Below are positions 10,221-17,786 of a stretch of 64,000 bases of DNA, piece by piece. Position numbers and translations under genes: made by a program. The stretch is from Phytohabitans houttuyneae (GTDB taxonomy: Bacteria; Actinomycetota; Actinomycetes; Mycobacteriales; Micromonosporaceae). Location: assembly GCF_011764425.1 (NCBI RefSeq), contig NZ_BLPF01000003.1:62001-126000 (forward strand). The letters run 5' to 3'. Position 1 is the first letter of the stretch; each line of letters opens with the position of its first letter. Below the pieces are notes generated by a model, which did not search any database, was not told the origin of the DNA, and worked only from the letters and a program-made list of their open reading frames with translations.

Positions 10221-10781
10221 TCAGCGCGCGGCGGGCTGAGGTTGAAGCCACTCCGGGGCCAGCAGGGACCACACCTCGGTGTCGTACCGGACACCGTTGT
10301 ACAGATACTCGCCGCGTAGCACACCGTCCAAGCGCATGCCCAGCCGCTGTGCCACGGCGCGGCTGGCGGTGTTGTCCGGGCAGGTCTTCCAGGTGACGCG
10401 GTGGATGCCGCGGGTCCGGACCGCCCAGTCGACAAGGTGGCGCACGGCCTGGGTGACCAGGCCGCGGCCCTGCCCGGCCGGCTCCAGCCAGCAGCCGATC
10501 TCGCACGTGCCGCCGGCGGCGTCGAAGTGTACGAACATCGTGCCGCCCACCAGCGTGCCGTCGAGCCAGATGCCGAAGATGCGGCCGGCGTCGGCGGCGG
10601 CCTTGTCCGCGTACCGCTGGAGGGTGCTCCGGGCCGATTCCACCGACGTGGAGAACGTCGCCCACGGGATCCACGGGTCCACCGCGTCGCGCGCCCGGTC
10701 GATGTGTGCGAGGAACTCCTCGGCCTGCCAGGGCTCCAGCGGGCGCAGCTCGGCGCCGCCGTCAAGAATGATCACGAACAC
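10221..10781 (-). CDS. GNAT acetyltransferase, RimJ/RimL-like
   Basis: A 186-residue N-acetyltransferase. The RimJ/RimL-type pattern is clear: N-terminal LRPLEPWQAEEFLAHIDRA, the central GIWLDGTLVGGTMF strands, EIGCWLEPAGQGRGLVTQAVR (acetyl-CoA pyrophosphate loop QGRG), and the terminal VTWKTCPDNTASRAVAQRLG and LYNGVRYDTEVWSLL. Related proteins acetylate the N-terminal residue of ribosomal proteins or small amines; the substrate here is unknown. It converges with the small membrane-protein gene and lies just downstream of the phosphotransferase gene on the same strand. Confidence 0.85.
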   Translation of the reverse strand: MFVIILDGGAELRPLEPWQAEEFLAHIDRARDAVDPWIPWATFSTSVESARSTLQRYADKAAADAGRIFGIWLDGTLVGGTMFVHFDAAGGTCEIGCWLEPAGQGRGLVTQAVRHLVDWAVRTRGIHRVTWKTCPDNTASRAVAQRLGMRLDGVLRGEYLYNGVRYDTEVWSLLAPEWLQPQPAAR

Positions 10782-10797
10782 CCGCGCACTGTAGCCG

Positions 10798-11474
10798 TCA
10801 GGGAAGGTCGCGCACGGAGGCGACCACCAGCCCCGCGGCCTCGCCGACGCGGGATGCCTCGGCCGCCGTGAGCGTGGGGTTGGCGGACCGGATCGCGACC
10901 GCGGTGCCGAGCTCGGCGGTCACGCCGTCGCCGCCCACCAGCGCGGCGAACGACACGAGCAGCGCGCGGGCCGCCCCGCGAGGTCGGTGGTCGGGTCGAC
11001 GGATACCTCGGCGCAGATGAGCGCGGTCATCGCCAGGTCGAGGCCGGCCGGGCCGTACAGGGCGTCGCGCCAGTCGATCACGTAGGGGCCGTCGGGGGTC
11101 AGCACCACGTTGTCCGGGTGCAGGTCGCGGTGGACGATGACGGTACCGGTGGGCGCGCCGGCCGGCAGCGGGAGCGCGTGGAGGCGGGCGTGCAGGTCGG
11201 CGAGGACGGCCGCGCCGCGCTCGATCGGGAGGCGGCCCTCGACGAACGCGCCGAGCATCGTCGGGCCGTCCAGCCGCCGCATGACCAGGTCGGGGCCGTC
11301 GGCGGCGTACACCTCGGGGACCGGGAAGCCGTGCGCGGCCACGTGCGCCATCAGCGCGGCCTCCCGCGCGGTGTCGCCGCCGCCGTCGCGGTACCGGCGC
11401 AGCACCCGGCCGCCGTCCAGCGCGTACACGTCGGCGTTGCGGCCGGTCGCGAACGGTGCGCCGAGGTCGGTCAC
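10798..11474 (-). pseudogene. Aminoglycoside-phosphotransferase-like kinase, frameshifted near 10980 (one base missing)
   Basis: Kinase-fold protein of about 225 residues: GRNADVYALDGGRVLRRY (nucleotide loop), VIVHRDLHPDNVVL (catalytic loop) and VIDWRDALYGPAGLDLAM (metal-binding). The reading frame is intact to about 10985, then shifts; the continuation ARALLVSFAALVGGDG through VVASVRDLP to a TGA at 10798 is in the next frame and fits the family well. Exactly one base is missing within CGCGGGGCGG. The GTG at 11474 overlaps the DUF6510 stop as GTGA. Either the gene is freshly inactivated or the assembly lost one base; the latter is favoured because five other genes in the window show the same defect. 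Confidence 0.75.
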
Positions 11475-11731
11475 ATCGGGATGCGCAGTGACACCGCGCC
11501 GCGCAGGTCGAGCCATGCCGCGTCCGGCGTGCGGACCATGCGCAGCACCACCTCCTCGCAGCCGGGGCAGCGGGCGACCATGCCGGGCGCGTTCGGGTAC
11601 ACGTGGAGGGCGGCGACCGCCCCGGACAGGCCGCAGGCGGCGCACCGGCTTGTCGCGGCGGTGACGTCGACCGCGAAGATCTCCCGCAGCGGCCCGGCGA
11701 GCGCGTTGCCGTCGAGGTGGGGATCGGTCAT
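11471..11731 (-). CDS. DUF6510-type small zinc-ribbon protein
   Basis: An 86-residue protein with two CxxC pairs, at residues 30-33 (CAAC) and 55-58 (CPGC), which together would bind one zinc ion. The spacing and the LREIFAVDVTAATSRCAACG and RCPGCEEVVLRMVRT segments resemble the DUF6510 family of actinobacteria (recognised from memory, not searched). It lies between a ferredoxin-reductase-like gene (3-base gap) and a phosphotransferase gene (4-base overlap), in an operon headed by a molybdopterin oxidoreductase. A role as an accessory or redox-partner factor for that enzyme is inference. Confidence 0.75.
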   Translation of the reverse strand: MTDPHLDGNALAGPLREIFAVDVTAATSRCAACGLSGAVAALHVYPNAPGMVARCPGCEEVVLRMVRTPDAAWLDLRGAVSLRIPM

Positions 11732-11734
11732 CTC

Positions 11735-12487
11735 TTAGCCTCCAGTCGGGCCGAAGCGCTCGGTGCGGACGCGGCGCGGGTCGTGGCCGAGCGCGACGAG
11801 GATGTCGGCCACGGTCTCGACGAAGCCGGTGGGGCCGCACACGAAGCAGTCGGGCGTGAGCGCGGGCGGCCACCCGTTGGTGTTGACGTCGGCGACGCCG
11901 ACCCGGCGCGGCGGGTGCGGCCAGCCGTCCGGCACCTCGCGCGTGTACGCGAACGTCACGTCGAGGCCGGCGTCGTCGCGGGCCCGGCGGCGCAGCTCGT
12001 CGGCGTAGTAGACGTCGTCCGGCGTGCGCACCGAGTAGATGAGGCGGAACGGCACGCGGCTGCCCGCCGCCCGCCGCGCGCGGATCATCGCCATCAGCGG
12101 CACGATGCCCGAGCCGCCGCCGACCAGCAGCACCGGGTCCATGGCGGTTGTGCGCCACACGAACCAACCGCCCACCGGGCCGCGCAGCTCCACCGGGTCG
12201 CCGGGGGAGAAGACCTCGGTCAGGTACGGCGAGACCTCACCGTCGGGTACCGCCTGGATGGTGAGCTCGACCCGCTCGCCGTCGGCCGGTGCGGCGATCG
12301 AGTAGCTGCGCTGCGTGCTGTATCCGTCTTCGGCGGTGAGGCGCACGTCGACGTGCTGCCCGGGCAGGTGGCCGGGCCAGCCGGGCACGTCGAGCACCAG
12401 CGTGCGGGCGGTGGGCGTCTCGGCGCGGGCCTCGGCCAGCGTGCCGACCCGCCAGGTCAGTCGCCCTGGTACCGCTGCTCGCGCCAC
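11735..12487 (-). CDS. Ferredoxin-NADP reductase-type FAD/NAD-binding oxidoreductase
   Basis: About 250 residues of the FNR superfamily. The FAD-binding motif RSYSIA, the GPVGGWF segment, the NAD(P)-binding loop VGGGSGIVPLMAMIR, and the C-terminal FVCGPTGFVETVADIL are all present. There is no [2Fe-2S] domain, so it passes electrons between NAD(P)H and a separate carrier. It follows the SuoX-like molybdoprotein gene, a frequent pairing, and probably serves it. The ATG at 12487 makes a 31-base overlap with that gene; a CTG at 12460 (overlapping the stop as CTGA) would give the family-typical N-terminus TWRVG, so the start is uncertain. Confidence 0.85.
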   Translation of the reverse strand: MARAAVPGRLTWRVGTLAEARAETPTARTLVLDVPGWPGHLPGQHVDVRLTAEDGYSTQRSYSIAAPADGERVELTIQAVPDGEVSPYLTEVFSPGDPVELRGPVGGWFVWRTTAMDPVLLVGGGSGIVPLMAMIRARRAAGSRVPFRLIYSVRTPDDVYYADELRRRARDDAGLDVTFAYTREVPDGWPHPPRRVGVADVNTNGWPPALTPDCFVCGPTGFVETVADILVALGHDPRRVRTERFGPTGG

Positions 12488-13056
12488 GGGTCACCGTAGT
12501 CGTGGTAGCCGGCCGTCTCCCAGAACCCGGGCTCGTCGTCGAAGCGCAGCTGGATGCCGCGCACCCACTTGGCCGACTTCCAGAAGTACAGGTGGGGGAC
12601 GAGCAGCCGGGCCGGGCCGCCGTGCTCGGGGTGCAGGTCTTCGCCGTCGAACTTGAACGCCACCCACGCCTGCCCGTCGAGCAGGTCGGCGAGCGGGAGG
12701 TTGGTGGTGTAGCCGCCGTACGAGTGGACGAACGCGTAGTCGGCGGCGGTGTCCACATCGGACATCAGGGTGTCGAGGGAGACACCCTGCCAGGTGGTGC
12801 CGAGCTTGGACCACTTGGTCACGCAGTGGATGTCGACGGTCGGCGTCTCGCTGGGCAGGGCCATGAGGTCGTCCCAGGTCCAGCGGTGCTCCCGGGACGT
12901 CTCGGTAGTGATCACGAACTCCCAGCGGTCCATCGGCACCCGTGGCGTCGGGCCGGCGGAGAGCACCGGAAAGTCCTCTGTCAGGTATTGCCCGGGCGGC
13001 AGCTCGGGCCCGGATGAACGCGGCCGGCCGCGAAAGCCGGGCGTGACGATTCCCAC
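12457..13056 (-). CDS. Sulfite-oxidase-like molybdopterin oxidoreductase
   Basis: Protein of 199 residues consisting of a stand-alone sulfite-oxidase-type molybdopterin domain. The Mo-ligand Cys is in VDIHCVTKWSK, followed by WQGVSLDTL, the HSYGGYTTNLPLADLL substrate/cofactor face, and GGPARLLVPHLYFWKSAKW. The N-terminus MGIVTPGFRGRPR and the C-terminus GDPWREQRYQGD are the pattern of actinobacterial YedY-like enzymes. No Tat signal is present, so it is probably cytoplasmic. It heads an operon with an FNR-type reductase, a DUF6510 protein and a phosphotransferase-like protein. The physiological substrate is unknown. Confidence 0.87.
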   Translation of the reverse strand: MGIVTPGFRGRPRSSGPELPPGQYLTEDFPVLSAGPTPRVPMDRWEFVITTETSREHRWTWDDLMALPSETPTVDIHCVTKWSKLGTTWQGVSLDTLMSDVDTAADYAFVHSYGGYTTNLPLADLLDGQAWVAFKFDGEDLHPEHGGPARLLVPHLYFWKSAKWVRGIQLRFDDEPGFWETAGYHDYGDPWREQRYQGD

Positions 13057-13066
13057 CCGGGTCAGA

Positions 13067-13969
13067 CTACGCGGCCGCGATGATCTCTTGGGCCGTTTGC
13101 GCGGCCCGCTCGATCGGGATGGCGAACCCGATGCCGATGTTGCCGTTGCCGTCGATGGTGGCGATCGCCGTGTTCACCCCGACGACCTGACCCCGGGCGT
13201 TGACCAGGGGGCCGCCGGAGTTGCCCGGGTTGATCGAGGCGTCGGTCTGCACGGCCGACTGGCGCCCCGCGTTGCCCATCCGCACCTGCCGGTCGACGGC
13301 GCTCACGATGCCGGCCGTGACGCTGCCGGACAGGCCCAGCGGCGAACCGACCGCGAGCACCGGCTCGCCCACCTTGAGGTCCGTGCTGCGGCCCAGAGTG
13401 AGGGGGCGGAACGCCTCCGCGCCCTCGGCCACCCGCAGCACGGCGATGTCGGTGCGGGCGACCCGGCCGACCAGCCGCGCGGTGCGCTCCTCGCCGTCCT
13501 GGCCGACCACGGTGATCCGGCCGCCGGAGGCCACGACGTGGTTGTTGGTGACGATGTGCCCCTGGTCGTCGATGACGAAGCCGGAGCCCGACGATGCCTC
13601 CTCGTCGCCGACCACCTCGATCGACACCACCCCGGGCAGCGCCTCCTCGGCGGCGCCGACCAGCGCCTCCGGCACGGCGGCGTCCGCGGCGAGGCGCGGC
13701 GTCTGCTGGACGTTGGCCCACAGCGACGCGTACCACCCGGCGGCGCCGCCCGAGGCCGCCGAGAAGACGGCGATGAGCAGGCCGGCGAGCAGGAACCGGC
13801 CAGGCCCCCGCCGGCGGGACCGTTCCGGCGGGGGCTCGTCCCAGACAGTGCCCGGGGGCAGGTCGGCGCGGTGCCGGGGGTAGGTGCGCGGCCCCGGCCA
13901 GGGCTCGTATCGCGGGCCGGGCGCATGGTACTGACCGCCCGGGTCGTCGTAGCCCAGCATCGCCGTCAT
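13067..13969 (-). CDS. HtrA/DegP-like membrane-anchored trypsin-type serine protease (no PDZ domain)
   Basis: About 300 residues. A Pro/Arg/Tyr-rich cytoplasmic tail is followed by one transmembrane helix (about residues 58-80) and an extracytoplasmic trypsin-like domain with a complete triad: His144 in TNNHVV, Asp174 in RTDIAVL, and Ser251 in NPGNSGGPL. The chain stops directly after the protease domain (IGFAIPIERAAQTAQEI), so the C-terminal PDZ domain of classical HtrA is missing. By family it degrades or processes envelope proteins under stress. Starts at 13969 or 13960 are equally plausible. It is divergent from the DsbA-like gene, suggesting shared envelope-quality-control regulation. 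Confidence 0.85.
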   Translation of the reverse strand: MTAMLGYDDPGGQYHAPGPRYEPWPGPRTYPRHRADLPPGTVWDEPPPERSRRRGPGRFLLAGLLIAVFSAASGGAAGWYASLWANVQQTPRLAADAAVPEALVGAAEEALPGVVSIEVVGDEEASSGSGFVIDDQGHIVTNNHVVASGGRITVVGQDGEERTARLVGRVARTDIAVLRVAEGAEAFRPLTLGRSTDLKVGEPVLAVGSPLGLSGSVTAGIVSAVDRQVRMGNAGRQSAVQTDASINPGNSGGPLVNARGQVVGVNTAIATIDGNGNIGIGFAIPIERAAQTAQEIIAAA

Positions 13970-14093
13970 GCCGGTGAATACGGACGGCGGGCGGCGGTGG
14001 CTGAACAGAAACGAGAAATTTTCCTGAGCCTGATCATCTGTCCGGGCTCCTGTTCCGTACTCCGGCACAGCGTTTGAGGTCGTTGGGGGACCG

Positions 14094-14744
14094 ATGAACG
14101 AACCTGGGCTCATCTACGTGTTCGATGGCTACTGTGCGTGGTCGTACGGCTTCGCCCAGACGATGGTCGACGTGGCCGCCGCGCATCCCGGCGTTCCCGT
14201 GGAGGTCCTCTGTGGAGGCCTCTACGTGGGGTCCGCCCGGGTGCCGGTCCGGCGCCTCGGCGACCTGCCCGCCACCCACCGGCGGATCGCCGACCTGACC
14301 GGCGCGTGGTTCGGCGACGGGTACCAGCGGCTCACCGCCGACGGCTCGTTCGTCATGAACTCCACCGCCGCGGCCCGCGGCTTCGCGGCGTTGCGGCGGC
14401 AGGCGCCGGAGCGGGCGGTGGAGCTGGCGGCGGCGATGCAGGAGGCGTTCTTCGTGGAGGGGCACAGCCTCGCCGAGCCGGAGACGCACCGGGGCATCGC
14501 CCGCGAGTACGGGCTCGACGAGGACGCCGTCGTCGCCGGCTTCGACCACCCGTGGTCGCTGCGGGCCGCCGAGGCGGACTTCGCACGGGTACGGCGGATG
14601 GGCGTGGCCGCGTTCCCGGCGCTGCTCGTCGCCACCGGCGGGCGCAAGGTGCCGGTGATGAGCGGCTCGGCCACCGCGCGGCAGGTGGAGGAGCGGCTGT
14701 CCGTGCTGCTCAGGCGGGTTGGACGGCACACCGCGCGGGAGTGA
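14094..14744 (+). CDS. DsbA-family thioredoxin-fold protein with CAWS active site
   Basis: A 216-residue protein with the helical insertion of DsbA/FrnE-type oxidoreductases. The active-site position reads DGYCAWSYG, so the usual CxxC is CxxS: only the nucleophilic Cys14 is kept. The helical domain and the conserved cis-proline region GVAAFPALLVA follow. No signal peptide is visible, so it is cytoplasmic. A monothiol protein of this kind is expected to work with glutathione/mycothiol-type adducts or as an isomerase rather than as a disulfide oxidant; this is inference. The ATG at 14094 follows TTGGGGGACC, a fair ribosome-binding site. Confidence 0.8.
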   Translation: MNEPGLIYVFDGYCAWSYGFAQTMVDVAAAHPGVPVEVLCGGLYVGSARVPVRRLGDLPATHRRIADLTGAWFGDGYQRLTADGSFVMNSTAAARGFAALRRQAPERAVELAAAMQEAFFVEGHSLAEPETHRGIAREYGLDEDAVVAGFDHPWSLRAAEADFARVRRMGVAAFPALLVATGGRKVPVMSGSATARQVEERLSVLLRRVGRHTARE

Positions 14745-14889
14745 ACGGCGGTGGTACGGAAGTGACCAATGCGACGCAAGTTGCATCTGAATTATGGACA
14801 CGCGCCGTTCAATAAACTAGCTTGCCCTACGGACGGCGACGGTCACCGTGTGGGGACGGGGACGGCCGCGATCCGGCGAGGTGGTGTCG

Positions 14890-16671
14890 ATGGGGAGGCA
14901 CGCGCGGCTCGAAGCGGTGGTCGACACCGCCACCGTCGCCGCGGCGCGCGACGGTGACAAGCGGTCGCTCGACGCGCTGGTCACCGAGCATCTGCCGCTT
15001 GTCTACAACGTGGTCGGCCGCGCGCTCGACGGCCACCCGGACGTGGACGACGTCGTGCAGGAGACGATGCTGCGGGTCGTGCGCAAGCTCAAGGGCCTGC
15101 GCGACAGCAGCCGCTTCCGGGCGTGGCTCGTCGCGATCGCGATGCAGCAGGTGCGGGCACGCGCCCGGGCGCGCAAGGAGATGCTCGCGCGCGGCGGCGG
15201 CTTGGAGGACGTGCGCGAGCTCGCCGACCCGTCCGCCGACTTCGTCGACGCGACCATCGCCGAGCTGGGCCTGACCGGGCAGCGCAAGGAGGTGGCCGAG
15301 GCGACCCGGTGGCTCGACCCGGGCGACCGGCGGCTGCTCGCGCTGTGGTGGCAGGAGGCCGCCGGCGAGCTGAACCGCGAGCAGCTCGCCGCCGCGCTCG
15401 GCCTCACCGCGCCGCACGCCGCGGTGCGGGTGCAGCGGATGAAGGGCCAGCTGCAGGGCGCCCGCGCGGTCGTGCGGGCACTGTGGTCGGACCGGCACTG
15501 CGCCGACCTCATCGACCTGCTCGAAGGGTGGGACGCCAAGCCCAGCCCGCTGTGGCGCAAGCGGCTGATCCGGCACACCCGCGGCTGCGGCGAGTGCGGG
15601 CGGCACTGGGCCGACCAGGTGCCGGCCGAGCGGCTGCTGGCGGGCGTGGCGCTGCTGCCGGTACCAGTGGAGCTGGCGAGCAGGCTCGGCGGCGCGCACG
15701 GTCCGGTCGTCACCAAGGCCGCCGCGGACGTCGCGGCCCACGCCGACCCGGACGCGCCCGGCGCCGTCGAACGGCTCCTCGACCAGGCCAGGGACGCGGT
15801 GTCCGCGCGTCCCGGCGTCCGCGGTGGCCTGCTGGCCGGCGCGGTGGTGCTGGCCGTCGGCACCGTGTACCTGATCGTGCCGCACGGCCCGCCGGCACCG
15901 TCCACACCGGACGCTCTCGCCCCGCCGCCGGCCACCGCCCCGGCGGAGCCCGCGCCGAGCCCGTGGGACCCGAAGCCGGGCGCGCGGGGCCACGTCGCGG
16001 CGGAGCGGGCGCCGGTACCGGCGCGGATCGCACCCAAGCCGGCATACGGGAGCAATGTGGACACTCCCGACCCTGCTCCGCCACCCGGCCGCGCGCCCGG
16101 CGAGCTGCCGCGCCGCCCGGAAGGGGCGCACGTCGCCGGCGAAGCCGTCCTGCGCGAGGGCGGCCAGCGGCTGACGCTCACGGGACGCGGGTACTTCGCC
16201 GTGCGCTGGCACGTGGCCTTCTACCGGTGCGGCGGCGAGATCGCGATGCCCACCTGGACCGGCCTGTTCGGCAAGCTCTTCCACACCGCCTCCGGTGGCG
16301 GGCGCCGCCTGGACGACAGCGTGCCCGGCGCCGGCGAGCTGACCTGGATGGGCGTGCGGCACCGCGACCCGGCCCGGCTGCCGGCCGGCGCGCAGCAGAT
16401 GTGGCAGGTCGAGTACTACTACCTCGACGGCACGGTCACCCTCCACCACAACGAGGTGCGCGGCCGCTCCGCCGACTACGACCTGGCGGTCACGCCGGCC
16501 ACGTGGAGCGGGATGTGGGCCGACCTCAACCGGCCGCCGCGCGAGCGGTGGGGCGTCACCCGCTACGGCAAGGTCCGCGACACCGGCACCGACCGCGCGC
16601 CCGTGCCCCAGTACCTGACCCGCGGCAACCCGACCGACCCCCGCGAAGTGCCGCAGCGGTCGGCGCTGTAG
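14890..16671 (+). CDS. ECF sigma factor fused to zinc anti-sigma motif, membrane helix and extracellular domain
   Basis: A 593-residue multidomain protein. Residues 25-95 are sigma region 2 (LVTEHLPLVYNVVGRAL ... DVDDVVQETMLRVV ... FRAWLVAIAMQQV), 135-195 are region 4, Cys204 plus His229-x3-Cys233-x2-Cys236 (HTRGCGEC) form a ZAS zinc motif, 311-330 is a transmembrane helix, 331-425 a Pro/Ala-rich stalk, and 425-593 an outer domain with many aromatic residues (YFAVRWHVAFYRCGG, WQVEYYYLDGT). Sigma and anti-sigma are thus joined in one membrane-tethered chain, as in some actinobacterial ECF groups. Release would need proteolysis or a conformational change. The ATG at 14890 follows GAGGTGG. The outer domain is not one I recognise. 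Confidence 0.85.
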   Translation: MGRHARLEAVVDTATVAAARDGDKRSLDALVTEHLPLVYNVVGRALDGHPDVDDVVQETMLRVVRKLKGLRDSSRFRAWLVAIAMQQVRARARARKEMLARGGGLEDVRELADPSADFVDATIAELGLTGQRKEVAEATRWLDPGDRRLLALWWQEAAGELNREQLAAALGLTAPHAAVRVQRMKGQLQGARAVVRALWSDRHCADLIDLLEGWDAKPSPLWRKRLIRHTRGCGECGRHWADQVPAERLLAGVALLPVPVELASRLGGAHGPVVTKAAADVAAHADPDAPGAVERLLDQARDAVSARPGVRGGLLAGAVVLAVGTVYLIVPHGPPAPSTPDALAPPPATAPAEPAPSPWDPKPGARGHVAAERAPVPARIAPKPAYGSNVDTPDPAPPPGRAPGELPRRPEGAHVAGEAVLREGGQRLTLTGRGYFAVRWHVAFYRCGGEIAMPTWTGLFGKLFHTASGGGRRLDDSVPGAGELTWMGVRHRDPARLPAGAQQMWQVEYYYLDGTVTLHHNEVRGRSADYDLAVTPATWSGMWADLNRPPRERWGVTRYGKVRDTGTDRAPVPQYLTRGNPTDPREVPQRSAL

Positions 16672-16673
16672 CG

Positions 16674-17300
16674 CTAGCGGGGCTGGTGACCGCCGCGCAG
16701 GCCGGTCAGGACCATGTCGACGAGGCGGTCGACGTACTCCTCGGTGCGGGCGGTGAGGTCCTCGCCCTGGCCGGGCGGTGCCACGGAGACCTGGACGGTG
16801 GCGACGCCGAACATCGTGCCGAGGACGAGCGCGGGCGCGGTGCCCTCGGGCAGCTCGCCCCGGTCGACCGCCGCCGCGATCATCGCCTCGACCGTGCGCA
16901 CGCTGCCGAAAAGGTAGAAGTCGCGCAGGTCGGCAAAGAGGTCGGGGTAGGTGCGGGCGTCCAGCCACAGCCGCATGATCGCCAGGCCGGCCCAGCCCCA
17001 GTACATCCCGAACACGTACCGCGCCATCGCCTTGAGGTCCTCGCGCAGGTCACCGGTGTGCGTCCAGCCCTGGAACGGCTCGAGGCGGTCGCGCATCGCG
17101 GCGAGCAGCAGCTCGCGCTTGTCGCGCCAGCGCAGGTAGACCGAGGCCTTGCCGACACCGGAACGGCGTGCGACCTCGTCCAGTGTGAAACCGGCCCAGC
17201 CCTTCTCGGCGAAGACCAGGACGACGACGCTGTAGACCCGCGCTTCCATATCCGGGTCCCGGGGACGGCCACGCCGCCGTAACGCACCCGAATCCTCCAC
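16674..17300 (-). CDS. TetR-family transcriptional regulator
   Basis: A 208-residue regulator starting with RRRGRPRDPDMEARVYS, the common basic arm, then a TetR helix-turn-helix (FAEKGWAGFTLDEVARRSGVGKASVYLRWRDKRELL) and a TetR_C-type helical domain. The GTG at 17300 is chosen because GAGGATTC-style context and family length fit; the open frame runs 40 codons further upstream without similarity. It converges on the ECF-fusion gene (2-base gap between stops). Ligand and target are unknown. Confidence 0.83.
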   Translation of the reverse strand: MEDSGALRRRGRPRDPDMEARVYSVVVLVFAEKGWAGFTLDEVARRSGVGKASVYLRWRDKRELLLAAMRDRLEPFQGWTHTGDLREDLKAMARYVFGMYWGWAGLAIMRLWLDARTYPDLFADLRDFYLFGSVRTVEAMIAAAVDRGELPEGTAPALVLGTMFGVATVQVSVAPPGQGEDLTARTEEYVDRLVDMVLTGLRGGHQPR

Positions 17301-17541
17301 CGCGCGAGCGTACCGGGCGGGCGTCCGGCGGCATGTACCGGCTCTGGGTCCGCAGGACACTCTGGGTTCCAGGTCACGCCGGGTATCTGGTAGAACCGCG
17401 TCGATACGCCCCGCAGTCACCCATCGATGTACCGCCCTTTGGGTGAAACCACTGGTGCTGATGTGACGTGAGCTGGGTAAAGTGCCGGTTGAGGGTTACT
17501 CCGCGTGGCCTTGCGCCGGTTGCGGAGCGTCGCATAAATCC

Positions 17542-17694
17542 GACGGAACGTGACAGATCCGTCTGAATAGGCTCAGTGTGGTGCAAGGGACGTTTTAACC
17601 TTCCTTTCCCGGGCGAATTTTCCCTACCGTGTCAGCGGGCGACGCGGAGGGAGGACAGGCCATGAGGCGCAATCACGACTGGGTGTGAGACCCA
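17542..17694 (+). promoter_or_regulatory. Long leader region of the GGDEF-EAL gene with two short hairpins
   Basis: The 486 bases between the TetR and GGDEF-EAL genes are less GC-rich than the surroundings and contain no long reading frame. GACGGA at 17542-17547 pairs with TCCGTC at 17558-17563, and TGGGT at 17680-17684 pairs with ACCCA at 17690-17694, the latter spanning the stop codon of a tiny reading frame. I see no match to a known c-di-GMP riboswitch. Presence of a regulated 5' leader is inference. Confidence 0.35.
17662..17688 (+). CDS. Possible 8-residue leader peptide MRRNHDWV
   Basis: ATG AGG CGC AAT CAC GAC TGG GTG TGA is preceded by a very strong ribosome-binding sequence (GGAGGGAGGA at 17646-17655, 6 bases before the ATG). 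The stop codon lies in a small hairpin. It stands about 100 bases upstream of the GGDEF-EAL start on the same strand. Such a tiny frame could arise by chance, but the quality of its Shine-Dalgarno sequence is unusual, so a translated leader acting on the downstream gene is possible. Confidence 0.35.
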   Translation: MRRNHDWV

Positions 17695-17786
17695 CACGGG
17701 CTGTCGATCTCACTCCGTGCTGCGGTAACCTGACCGAATGTCGATCGGTCGATGGCGAAGCTCCACAGTAGAGAGAGCTGGTCGGC

